Positions 1 through 5,612 of a DNA stretch of 5,612 nt are shown in pieces; position 1 is the stretch's first letter; every line of letters begins with the position of its first letter. Under the pieces are notes generated by a model. The model worked only from the letters and a program-made list of their open reading frames with translations. It had not been told where the DNA came from and ran no database searches. The DNA lies in NCBI GenBank assembly GCA_036277615.1, contig DASUMQ010000260.1:1-5612 (forward strand), written 5' to 3'. This stretch comes from RPQJ01 sp036277615. GTDB taxonomy: Bacteria > Pseudomonadota > Gammaproteobacteria > Steroidobacterales > Steroidobacteraceae. Both the position numbers and the translations under genes were made by a program.

Positions 1-21
1 GGACGGAAGCCGAATGCTTCC

Positions 22-26
22 AAGGA
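22..26 (+). promoter_or_regulatory. Candidate ribosome binding site for the first gene
   Basis: AAGGA lies 9 nt before the GTG at 36 and supports that codon as a start. An ATG at 26 is in another frame. Because the gene's own frame stays open upstream, the match may be coincidental. Confidence 0.4.
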
Positions 27-35
27 TGTCAAGCC

Positions 36-461
36 GTGCTCCATAACGAATCGCTGGTGCAACGCGTCGAGCGGATGCTAAGAGCAAAAGGAATCCGCTC
101 AGCTCGATTGTTGTCAGAAGACAAATCCGAGCTGGGCGAGATGGCGATCTTCGAAGCCGACAATCTACTTCTTCGGTTTGTCAGGGATCGGTCCCAGGAA
201 TTCCTAGATATCGGGATGCGGACGCATCCGACAGAGTTCCATCAGTTTGATGACGTAGCCGTCGCACTCGGCTGGACATCCGTCGACTGCATCTTGGCAA
301 AGCAAGAACCTGAATCGCTCGATGCGGTGCTCAACCAGCTTGCTTGTCACTTTGATCGGGTCCAACGTGAACTAACAGGTTCGTCTACAGAGCTGACTCG
401 AGCTCGGATCCAGCGAGCAACTTACGACCGTGCCGCAGCGTTGGAGAAAAGGCTGCGCTGA
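36..461 (+). CDS. Unrecognised 141-aa soluble protein, AT-richer than its neighbours
   Basis: I do not recognise this family and assign no function. The protein is small and soluble, with no signal peptide or membrane segment. It has a basic helical N-terminus (SLVQRVERMLRAKGIR), a central part reading like beta strands (LLLRFVRDRSQEFLDIG, about residues 43-59), then FHQFDDVAVALGWTS (about 68-82), and a charged helical C-terminus. The compact fold, and the phrase 'VRDRSQEFLDIG' followed by an 'FDDV' segment, loosely recall immunity-type proteins of polymorphic toxin systems; that is only an impression. The start is uncertain. GTG at 36 has AAGGA at 22-26 with 9-nt spacing, but the frame is open to base 3 with no stop, so the true start may lie outside the window. 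GC is about 52-57% by hand count and codons such as AGA, CTA and TTG occur, unlike the 70% GC genes downstream. This suggests a different origin. It ends 87 bases before the oxidoreductase start. Confidence 0.62.
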   Translation: MLHNESLVQRVERMLRAKGIRSARLLSEDKSELGEMAIFEADNLLLRFVRDRSQEFLDIGMRTHPTEFHQFDDVAVALGWTSVDCILAKQEPESLDAVLNQLACHFDRVQRELTGSSTELTRARIQRATYDRAAALEKRLR

Positions 462-535
462 TCGTCTCCAATCACAGTTCGCCGACCCTTGTGCGAAGAT
501 ATCTCCCGCACGGCCGCCGCTCGCGCGGGTCCGCT

Positions 536-539
536 GGAG
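536..539 (+). promoter_or_regulatory. Ribosome binding site that decides the oxidoreductase start
   Basis: GGAG lies 9 nt before ATG 549. The in-frame TTG at 489 has no comparable site and would add 20 residues (CEDISRTAAARAG...) not typical of the family, so 549 is preferred. Confidence 0.7.
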
Positions 540-548
540 TTCACCGCA

Positions 549-1565
549 ATGACGACCCACACCTATCGCCGCATCGTCCTCGCGAGTCGCCCGCAAGGCG
601 CCCCGGTCACGCCGGCGCATTTCCGTCTCGAAGAGGTGCCGGTCCCCGCCGTGGGGCCGGGTCAGGTCCTCGTTCGCAATCACTACCTCTCGCTCGACCC
701 GTACATGCGCGGCCGCATGGAGGACATGAAGTCCTACGCCGCGCCGCAGGCCATCGGCGAGACCATGGTCGGCGGGACGGTCGGCACGGTCGAGTCCTCG
801 CAGCACCCCGGATTCGCGCCTGGTGATGCCGTGGTCGGCATGCTCGGCTGGGCGGAATTCGGCCTCTCGGACGGCCGGATGCTCAACAAGGTCGACACGA
901 GGCACGTGCCGCTTTCGGCCTACCTCGGTCCCGTCGGCATGCCGGGGGTCACGGCATGGTACGGACTCCGGAAGATTTGCGAACCCAAGGCCGGTGAAAC
1001 GGTGCTGGTGTCCGCGGCCAGCGGCGCCGTCGGGTCGGTCGTCGGTCAGCTCGCCAGGATGCTCGGCTGCCGAGCCGTGGGCATCGCGGGCGGCCCCGAG
1101 AAGTGTGCGTACGTGCGCGACGAGCTCGGCTTCGACGCCTGTATCGACCACCGCCAGCACACCGACCTCAAGTCGATGGGCAAGGCGCTCAAGGAAGCCG
1201 CCCCGGACGGCATCGACTGCGTGTTCGAGAACGTCGGCGGCGTCGGCTTCGACGCGGCGCTCGCGCGCATGAACTCATTCGGGCGCGTCGCGCTGTGCGG
1301 ACTGATCGCCGGCTACGAAGGCGGCGACATCGCCGTCCACAACGTGCGTGCGCTGCTCGTCAGCCGCCTGAAGCTGCAGGGGTTCATCGTCGCCGAGCAC
1401 ATGGAACATTGGCCGGCAGCACTGGCTGAACTCGGACAGGGCGTTGCGACCGGAAGGATCAAGTACCGCGAGTCGATCGCCGACGGCCTGGCCGCCGCGC
1501 CCGAAGCGTTCATCGGCATGCTGCACGGCAAGAACTTCGGCAAGCAGCTCGTGAAGCTCGTCTGA
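549..1565 (+). CDS. NADP-dependent MDR-family oxidoreductase (CurA/PTGR-like enone reductase)
   Basis: The product is a 338-aa cytoplasmic medium-chain dehydrogenase/reductase of the zinc-free alkenal/enone reductase branch. This family includes E. coli CurA and the prostaglandin/leukotriene reductases, which reduce the C=C bond of alpha,beta-unsaturated carbonyls with NADPH. Seen in the sequence: the family stretch NHYLSLDPYMRGRM (residues 44-57); GETMVGGTVGTVESS (70-84); the Rossmann loop VLVSAASGAVGSVVGQLA (152-169); the cofactor-selecting region GIAGGPEKC (178-186), where the lysine suggests NADP; GIDCVFENVGG (221-231); and FGRVALCGLIAGY (244-256). Zinc ligands typical of alcohol dehydrogenases are absent. 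Length fits the family. The frame also allows a TTG start at 489, but ATG 549 has GGAG 9 nt upstream and yields the expected N-terminus (MTTHTYRRIVLASRP). Its TGA overlaps the ATG of the Nudix gene. The exact substrate cannot be read from sequence; quinone or crotonyl-type substrates are alternatives. Confidence 0.93.
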   Translation: MTTHTYRRIVLASRPQGAPVTPAHFRLEEVPVPAVGPGQVLVRNHYLSLDPYMRGRMEDMKSYAAPQAIGETMVGGTVGTVESSQHPGFAPGDAVVGMLGWAEFGLSDGRMLNKVDTRHVPLSAYLGPVGMPGVTAWYGLRKICEPKAGETVLVSAASGAVGSVVGQLARMLGCRAVGIAGGPEKCAYVRDELGFDACIDHRQHTDLKSMGKALKEAAPDGIDCVFENVGGVGFDAALARMNSFGRVALCGLIAGYEGGDIAVHNVRALLVSRLKLQGFIVAEHMEHWPAALAELGQGVATGRIKYRESIADGLAAAPEAFIGMLHGKNFGKQLVKLV

Positions 1566-2512
1566 TGTCGTCGTCGTCGCCGCCGACCGATCGGGCGGCC
1601 TCCTCAGCGACTTCGCCACCCGTGGCGGCGATCGCGCCGGCGGCGACCGTGCTGCTGCTGCGTGAATCGGGTGCAGGCGCGCTGGAAGTGCTGATGACCA
1701 AGCGTGCCGCCGGCCTCTCGTTCATGGGCGGCCTGTGGGTGTTCCCCGGCGGACGCATGGAGCCTGCGGACTGCTCACCCGAAGTCTCGGGCCGAGCTGC
1801 GCTCGCGGACCCCGAATCGGCGCGGCACCGCATGCTCGACACGGGCGGCGCCCCGGTGCCGGCCGAGACCGCTCTGGGCCTGCACGTGGCGGCGTGCCGC
1901 GAGACGTTCGAGGAATCCGGCGTGCTGCTCGCCCGGCGCCGCCTCGCCCCGTCGCCGTTCGACACGGGGGAGCTCGCCCGCATCGCGGCCTTCCGCGACA
2001 CCGGTGGACCCGCCGACGCCTTCGTGAACTTGCTGCAGACCGAGGACCTGCTGCTCGAGGTGGAACGCCTCGTCTACTGGTCGCACTGGATCACGCCGTC
2101 GCTCGAGCGGCGCCGGTTCGATACGCGGTTCTTCGCAGTGCGCGTGCCCGAAGGACAGGAGGCGAGCGTCGACCGCTTCGAATCGACGCACCATGCGTGG
2201 CTCGGCCAAGACGACGTCCGCACGAACCTCCACAGCGGCGAGATGAAAATGGCGCCGCCGACGATCGCGACGCTCGAAGACCTCTGGGTGAGCCACGCCC
2301 GGCACGGTGGCCTCGACGGCATGCTGCAGGCCGAGCGCACCCGCGCCGTGCCGCCGATCCTGCCCAAGATCGTGCGCGGCCATCGCGACGTCGAAGTGGT
2401 ACTTCCCTGGGACCCCGGATACCCGGAACTTCCGGGCGAGGCCTGCGTCGTCTGGGAAACGTACCCGCCGTACCTCGCCGCGCTGCCGTCGCGGCGCGCG
2501 CTCGCCCTCTAG
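1565..2512 (+). CDS. NUDT19-like Nudix hydrolase (possible CoA/acyl-CoA diphosphatase)
   Basis: The product is a 315-aa Nudix hydrolase, a superfamily that cleaves nucleoside diphosphates linked to another group with Mg2+ or Mn2+. The Nudix box is split. FPGGRMEPAD (residues 60-69) carries the opening glycines, and RETFEESGVLL (112-122) carries the catalytic REUxEExGU core with E113, E116 and E117. About 40 residues lie between them (71-111). This insertion and the later WSHWITPSLERRRFDTRFF (172-190), E206, the APPTIATLEDL segment (230-240) and VVLPWDPGYPELPGE (278-292) match the NUDT19/RP2-like subgroup, whose mammalian member hydrolyses CoA esters. The N-terminal 20 residues are Ser/Ala/Pro-rich and probably disordered. 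The ATG overlaps the upstream TGA by one base and no strong ribosome binding site is visible, so translation is probably coupled to the oxidoreductase. The gene ends before a hairpin at 2531-2559. Subgroup placement is firm; CoA as substrate is inferred. Confidence 0.92.
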   Translation: MSSSSPPTDRAASSATSPPVAAIAPAATVLLLRESGAGALEVLMTKRAAGLSFMGGLWVFPGGRMEPADCSPEVSGRAALADPESARHRMLDTGGAPVPAETALGLHVAACRETFEESGVLLARRRLAPSPFDTGELARIAAFRDTGGPADAFVNLLQTEDLLLEVERLVYWSHWITPSLERRRFDTRFFAVRVPEGQEASVDRFESTHHAWLGQDDVRTNLHSGEMKMAPPTIATLEDLWVSHARHGGLDGMLQAERTRAVPPILPKIVRGHRDVEVVLPWDPGYPELPGEACVVWETYPPYLAALPSRRALAL

Positions 2513-2530
2513 GGAACGTATTCCAGGAGC

Positions 2531-2559
2531 GTCCTCTCCCGACTCGCGCGGGAGAGGAC
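2531..2559. terminator. Perfect 11-bp hairpin between convergent genes, candidate two-way terminator
   Basis: GTCCTCTCCCG (2531-2541) pairs perfectly with CGGGAGAGGAC (2549-2559) around a 7-nt loop. It starts 18 bases after the Nudix stop and ends 17 bases before the stop of the convergent histone-like gene, the usual place for a shared terminator. Neither strand has a clear run of T after the stem, so intrinsic termination may be weak. It could instead stabilise 3' ends or stop converging transcripts. Confidence 0.65.
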
Positions 2560-2576
2560 ACCGGCGCACTTTCGCT

Positions 2577-3110
2577 TCAGCGCTGGTCGCCCGGCATCAG
2601 GCTGCCGACGGCGTTCTGCACGGTCTCTGAGACCTTGCCGGCAAACTCCTTTGCCTGGTCGACGACCGCCCCGGCCTGCTTCTCGACCGATTCCTGGGCT
2701 GCCACGGCCAGCGCGGCGGCCTGTCCTGCCGTCTTCGTCGCCTTCTTCTTCGCGACGAGGATGGCCTTCTCGGCCTTCTGCATAGCCTTCTCGGCTTTCT
2801 TCTCGGCCTGCTGCACGGCCTTCTGCGCCTTCGGCGGCAGCTTGCGCACGGCGCGCTTTACTGCCGCGCGCGCGCGGGCCGGCGCCTTCCTGGCCGCCGA
2901 GCGCACGGCTGCGACACGGCTGACGGCCTTCTTGCGTGGTTTCGCGACCTTCTTCACCTTGCGCCTCGTGGCGGCGCGGGCGGGGGCCTTCGCCTTCTTC
3001 GCCGTGACGCGACGCGATTTCGCGACGACGCGGCGCCTGCGGATGCTCTTTGCCTTGGTAGCCGTCTTGCTGCGACGCGCCGGGCGCCGCGCCTTTTTCT
3101 TCGCTGCCAT
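2577..3110 (-). CDS. Histone H1-like Lys/Ala-rich protein with a helical C-terminal half
   Basis: The 177-aa protein has three zones. Residues 1-90 are very rich in Lys, Arg and Ala with scattered Pro (MAAKKKARRPARRSK...), as in bacterial H1-like proteins such as AlgP or Bordetella BpH1; this part should bind DNA or another polyanion non-specifically. Residues 94-125 form a charged Ala/Lys/Glu helix with heptad-like repeats (KAEKAMQ, KAEKAIL). Residues 127-170 lack Pro and Lys clusters and read as an amphipathic helix (ESVEKQAGAVVDQAKEFAGKVSETV by parts), resembling LEA-like or phasin-like segments. No signal peptide or membrane segment is present. ATG 3110 is supported by GGGAG with 9-nt spacing and a promoter at 3209-3237. 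It lies downstream of ppc on the same strand, 192 bases away, and is probably transcribed separately. A nucleoid role is the leading inference; a PhaF-like granule-DNA linker is the alternative. Low-complexity sequence makes family assignment uncertain. Confidence 0.82.
   Translation of the reverse strand: MAAKKKARRPARRSKTATKAKSIRRRRVVAKSRRVTAKKAKAPARAATRRKVKKVAKPRKKAVSRVAAVRSAARKAPARARAAVKRAVRKLPPKAQKAVQQAEKKAEKAMQKAEKAILVAKKKATKTAGQAAALAVAAQESVEKQAGAVVDQAKEFAGKVSETVQNAVGSLMPGDQR
2757..2801 (-). repeat. Short imperfect 21-bp tandem repeat encoding helical heptads
   Basis: Two adjacent 21-bp units on the + strand (2760-2780 and 2781-2801) agree at about 17 of 21 positions. In protein they give successive KAEKAxx heptads in the middle helix of the histone-like protein. 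Such in-frame repeats commonly expand or contract in this protein class. Confidence 0.55.
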
Positions 3111-3119
3111 TGAGTCAGT

Positions 3120-3124
3120 CTCCC
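3120..3124 (-). promoter_or_regulatory. Ribosome binding site of the histone-like gene
   Basis: On the minus strand GGGAG lies 9 nt upstream of ATG 3110, within the longer purine run GAGGGAGA. It supports this start. Confidence 0.7.
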
Positions 3125-3208
3125 TCGACTTGGTTAGCTTGATGCGTTGCCGTTTCCGGCATTGCGGCGGTCGTCGTGACGGCGCCGCGCGATCGGTCGT
3201 CCCGATTG

Positions 3209-3237
3209 ACGCTAGACCACGCGTCGGATTGCGTCAA
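3209..3237 (-). promoter_or_regulatory. Sigma70-type promoter for the histone-like gene
   Basis: On the minus strand TTGACG (3232-3237) and TAGCGT (3209-3214) are separated by exactly 17 bases. The -35 matches five of six consensus bases; the -10 keeps the key first T, second A and last T. Transcription would begin near 3202 and leave a leader of about 90 nt. It implies that the histone-like gene does not depend on read-through from ppc. Confidence 0.6.
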
Positions 3238-3252
3238 CACGGACAAACACGG
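3236..3252 (-). repeat. 7-bp direct repeat overlapping the -35 element
   Basis: AACACGG occurs on the + strand at 3236-3242 and 3246-3252, i.e. CCGTGTT twice on the minus strand with a 10-bp period, one helical turn. The copy nearer the gene overlaps the edge of the -35 box. This spacing would suit a regulator touching one face of the DNA, but the match is short and could be chance. Confidence 0.35.
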
Positions 3253-3302
3253 TGAACAGACGACGACGACGGGCAACGCGCTCCGTGGTGCGCGCGAAGA
3301 CG

Positions 3303-5612
3303 TCAGCCGGTGCCCTGCAGGCCCTGCGCGATGCCGTTGACGGAGGCGACCAGCGCCTGCAGCAGGCAGCGATCCGGATCGTCGGCGGCGCGGCCCTTGT
3401 CGCCCGGCGAGCCCGCGCCGCGCCAGCGCCGCAGCAGCTGGATCTGCAGCAGGTGGATCGGATCGACGTAGGGGTTGCGCAACCAGATCGAGCGCTGCAG
3501 CGTCGGCTCCGAGTCGAGCAGCCGCGCACAGCCCTTGAGCTGGAGGACGAGCTCGCGCGTGAGCTCGTACTCCCGGCGGATCTGGCTGGAATAGCGCTCC
3601 ACGTCGCCTTCGTACAGTCGCTCGTAGTGCCCCGCGATGCCCATGTCGGCCCGGGCCAGGCGCATTTCCACGTCGTCGACGAGCCCGGCGAAGAACGGCC
3701 AGCGCTGGTACATCTCGTCGGCCCGCGCCCGGCCGAATCGCTCGATCATGGCCGCGAGGCCGGTGCCGGCGCCGAACCAGCCCGGCAGCATGTGCCGGCT
3801 CTGCGACCACGCGAAATGCCAGGGCACCGCGCGGATGGCATCCACCCCGCCGCCGCTGCCGCGCACGAGCGGTCGCGAGCCGATCTGCATGCGTTCGATC
3901 ACGTCGACCGGGGTCACGCACTGGAAGAACTCGAAGAATCGGGGGTCGTCGTGCACGAACGCGCGATACCGCAGGGTGCTCGCCTGGGCGCACACCTCCA
4001 TCGCTTCGTTCCAGGCCTCGAGCACGGTTTCCTTGCGGTCGCCCGCGACCGCGAGCGCGAGCGAGTTGAGCCCCTGCTCGAACGTCCGCAGCGCGATCGG
4101 CTGCAGGCCGTAACGATCGTTGATGGTCTCGCCCTGCTCCGTGATGCGCATCCGGCCGCTGCCCACCGCCGTCGGCAATCCGCCCACGACGGCCTCGGTG
4201 CGACTGCCGCCACGGCTGACCGAACCGCCGCGCCCGTGGAACACCAGCAGCTCCACGCCCGCGTGCCGGCAGGCCGCCAGCATCGCGAGCTGTGCCTTGC
4301 GCAGCGCCCAGCGCGAGCCCACGATTCCCGCCGCCTTGCCGCTGTCGGAATAGCCGATCATCACGGTCTGCAGGTTGCCGCGCCCTTGCAGGTGGGCCCG
4401 GTAAATCGGGTCGGCCAGCAGCCGGCCGAGGATGTCCCCCGCGGCCTCGAGCGATTCCATGGACTCGAACAGCGGCGCGACGTCGAGCGGCAATGTGTCG
4501 GTCTGCGTCTCGGCGAAGCCGGCCCAGCGCGCCAGCAACAGCACGGTCAGGATGTCGTCGACCTCCCGCGCCATGCTGACGACGTACGACCCGACCGCGT
4601 TGCGTCCATAACGGTGTCGGCAGTACTCGATCGCCTCGAACACCCAGAGCGCACGCTTGCCGGCCGCTTCGAGCGTGTCCGGAGGTGATTCGTCCTTGGC
4701 GAGCGCCTCGCGCAGGCGCTCCGTGCGCGCGACCGGCCCGCGGGCCTCCCAGTCTGTCTCACCGAGCGCGCGACCGACGATCGAGCGGTGCACTTCGGCG
4801 TTCTGGCGCACGTCGAGCGTCGCGAGGTGGAAGCCGAACGTGCGCACGCGTCGCAGGAATCGTCGCACCATGAACAGCCCGGCCCAGCGCCCGCGGTTGG
4901 CCTCGAGGCTGCGCGCGACCAGACTGAGGTCGTCGATCAACTGCTCCACGCGCTCGTACTGCCCCGAGCGGTGGTCGTAGGTGGCCCGCAGTCGCTCGGC
5001 GACCTGGTTGAGCAGCACGCGGTACGGCATCTCGTCGTGGCCCGACGGCGTGCTGGCGCGCGCCGACGGCACGACCGACTTGTAGTGCTCGATCCGGTCG
5101 TGGATGGCCTGCGGAATGTCGGGGGTGCGGCGCTCGCTCTGGCTGAGCTTCTCGGCCAGCCCTTGCGCCTCGAGGAAGTAGCGGTTCACGATCAAGGCGT
5201 GGTGCCGCGCGACGCTCTCGCGGATCGTCTTGGCGTGCACGTCCGGCTGCCCATCCATGTCGCCGCCGACCCACGAGCCGAAGCGCAGGATTTCCGGCAC
5301 CCAGACCTGGTGCGCGTCCGGGCCGTACACGATCGACAGCGATTCCTCGATCGCCTCGTAGAACATCGGGATGATCTCGTAGATCACCTCGACCAGGAAG
5401 AACAACACGTGCTCGCGCTCGTCGGCGACGGTGAGCCGCTCGCGCGAGTTGTCCGCCGTCTGCCAGCTGGTCGTAAGTTCGGTGCGCACGCGCTCGAGCG
5501 TCATGCGCCGGTCGGCGGGCGTGAGCGACGGGTCGAGCCGGCTCACGAGCAGGCTCGCAATGCGCTGCTGCTGGCGCAACAGCGTGCGGCGCGTCGACTC
5601 GGTCGGGTGCGC
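3303..5612 (-). CDS. ppc: Phosphoenolpyruvate carboxylase, 5' end cut by window edge
   Basis: PEP carboxylase converts PEP and bicarbonate to oxaloacetate, refilling the TCA cycle; it is a cytoplasmic homotetramer. The window holds 769 residues to the C-terminus, starting in the first signature: the last visible codons read AHPTESTRRTLL, whose histidine matches E. coli H138. Roughly 135 N-terminal residues lie beyond base 5612; an apparent TTG start at 5579 is an artefact. Further landmarks (fragment numbering): FGSWVGGDMDGQPDV (111-125), LDVRQ (266-270), VMIGYSDSGK (417-426; K426 matches catalytic K546), FHGRGGSVSRGG (458-469; R467 matches R587), RITEQGETI (489-497), PWHFAWSQSRHMLPGWFGAG (597-616), LRNPYVDP (711-718) and the C-terminal GTG. 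Oddities: Ala follows the catalytic Lys where Asp/Glu is usual; GDMDGQ replaces GDRDGN; the K773 and N881 equivalents of the E. coli aspartate site are Arg and Gly. The frame is intact, so a functional enzyme is likely, perhaps with altered feedback control. No clear terminator follows. Confidence 0.97.
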   Translation of the reverse strand, partial: AHPTESTRRTLLRQQQRIASLLVSRLDPSLTPADRRMTLERVRTELTTSWQTADNSRERLTVADEREHVLFFLVEVIYEIIPMFYEAIEESLSIVYGPDAHQVWVPEILRFGSWVGGDMDGQPDVHAKTIRESVARHHALIVNRYFLEAQGLAEKLSQSERRTPDIPQAIHDRIEHYKSVVPSARASTPSGHDEMPYRVLLNQVAERLRATYDHRSGQYERVEQLIDDLSLVARSLEANRGRWAGLFMVRRFLRRVRTFGFHLATLDVRQNAEVHRSIVGRALGETDWEARGPVARTERLREALAKDESPPDTLEAAGKRALWVFEAIEYCRHRYGRNAVGSYVVSMAREVDDILTVLLLARWAGFAETQTDTLPLDVAPLFESMESLEAAGDILGRLLADPIYRAHLQGRGNLQTVMIGYSDSGKAAGIVGSRWALRKAQLAMLAACRHAGVELLVFHGRGGSVSRGGSRTEAVVGGLPTAVGSGRMRITEQGETINDRYGLQPIALRTFEQGLNSLALAVAGDRKETVLEAWNEAMEVCAQASTLRYRAFVHDDPRFFEFFQCVTPVDVIERMQIGSRPLVRGSGGGVDAIRAVPWHFAWSQSRHMLPGWFGAGTGLAAMIERFGRARADEMYQRWPFFAGLVDDVEMRLARADMGIAGHYERLYEGDVERYSSQIRREYELTRELVLQLKGCARLLDSEPTLQRSIWLRNPYVDPIHLLQIQLLRRWRGAGSPGDKGRAADDPDRCLLQALVASVNGIAQGLQGTG

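Noticed and set aside
462..548. Terminator or promoter in the gap before the oxidoreductase
   Set aside because: CCCGC (505-509) and GCGGG (525-529) could pair but with only 5 bp and a 15-nt loop and no T run. No -35/-10 pair with good spacing is visible.
372..1160. 262-codon minus-strand frame opposite the oxidoreductase
   Set aside because: Antisense shadow with no domain; the + strand gene has clear family motifs.
1775..2569. 264-codon minus-strand frame opposite the Nudix gene
   Set aside because: Antisense shadow; composition is Arg/Ala/Val-rich and it begins inside the hairpin region.
1735..3255. 506-codon + strand frame spanning the Nudix 3' end, the hairpin and the histone-like gene
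   Set aside because: It overlaps two well-supported genes, crosses the hairpin, and its second half is the antisense of Lys/Ala codons (Phe/Ala/Arg-rich), with no domain.
3253..3302. Terminator after ppc
   Set aside because: Only a weak 5-bp CGCGC/GCGCG pairing is present and no T tract follows, so I could not support a call.
3115..3993. 292-codon minus-strand frame overlapping the ppc 3' end
   Set aside because: Same strand as ppc but in another frame; it runs out through the promoter region and shows only Arg/Ala-rich low-complexity sequence.
3252..4688. Long open frame of 478 codons on the + strand opposite ppc
   Set aside because: It is antisense to a certain PEP carboxylase, is rich in Arg/Ala/His/Pro with no recognisable domain, and is a typical by-product of GC-rich third positions.
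5577..5579. TTG as the start codon of ppc
   Set aside because: The frame continues upstream to the window edge and encodes the conserved AHPTESTRRTL signature, so the real start lies outside.
1..5612. CRISPR array, tRNA/rRNA, insertion sequence or multi-gene defence system
   Set aside because: No regularly spaced repeats, tRNA-like cloverleaf, transposase motifs or inverted-repeat ends were seen; apart from the orphan at the left edge, the genes have recognisable housekeeping or accessory metabolic types.

Overview
The window has the features of a high-GC proteobacterial chromosome: coding regions of about 70% GC, dense genes, an alanine/lysine-rich histone H1-like protein and a proteobacterial-type PEP carboxylase. 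A gammaproteobacterium is my best guess from the PEP carboxylase wording (GGDMDGQPDVHAKTI), but this is an inference from memory and not a placement.

Layout, left to right. Positions 1-461 hold an unrecognised gene of visibly lower GC (about 52-57% in the lines I counted by hand). It may have been acquired by transfer, and its reading frame is open to the left edge. Positions 549-1565 (+) encode a zinc-independent MDR-family NADP-dependent oxidoreductase (CurA/PTGR-like). Its stop codon overlaps the start codon of a NUDT19-like Nudix hydrolase at 1565-2512 (+), so the two probably form a translationally coupled pair. A perfect 11-bp hairpin at 2531-2559 separates this pair from the convergent gene at 2577-3110 (-), a lysine/alanine-rich DNA-binding-type protein with an unusual helical C-terminal half. 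A 192-bp gap at 3111-3302 carries a good sigma70-type promoter for that gene. Positions 3303-5612 (-) hold most of ppc (phosphoenolpyruvate carboxylase), cut by the right edge inside its first catalytic signature.

How the genes fit together. PEP carboxylase is anaplerotic, making oxaloacetate from PEP. The oxidoreductase/Nudix pair suggests handling of reactive enones or acyl-CoA-type metabolites. The histone-like protein probably acts on the nucleoid, or possibly on storage granules. No single pathway links all five genes.

I found no convincing new multi-gene system. The points most worth a second look are substitutions at aspartate-inhibitor and signature positions of the PEP carboxylase, the two-part structure of the histone-like protein, and the low-GC orphan gene at the left edge. 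No RNA genes, CRISPR arrays, insertion sequences or origins were seen. No gene-free stretch exceeds 192 bases.
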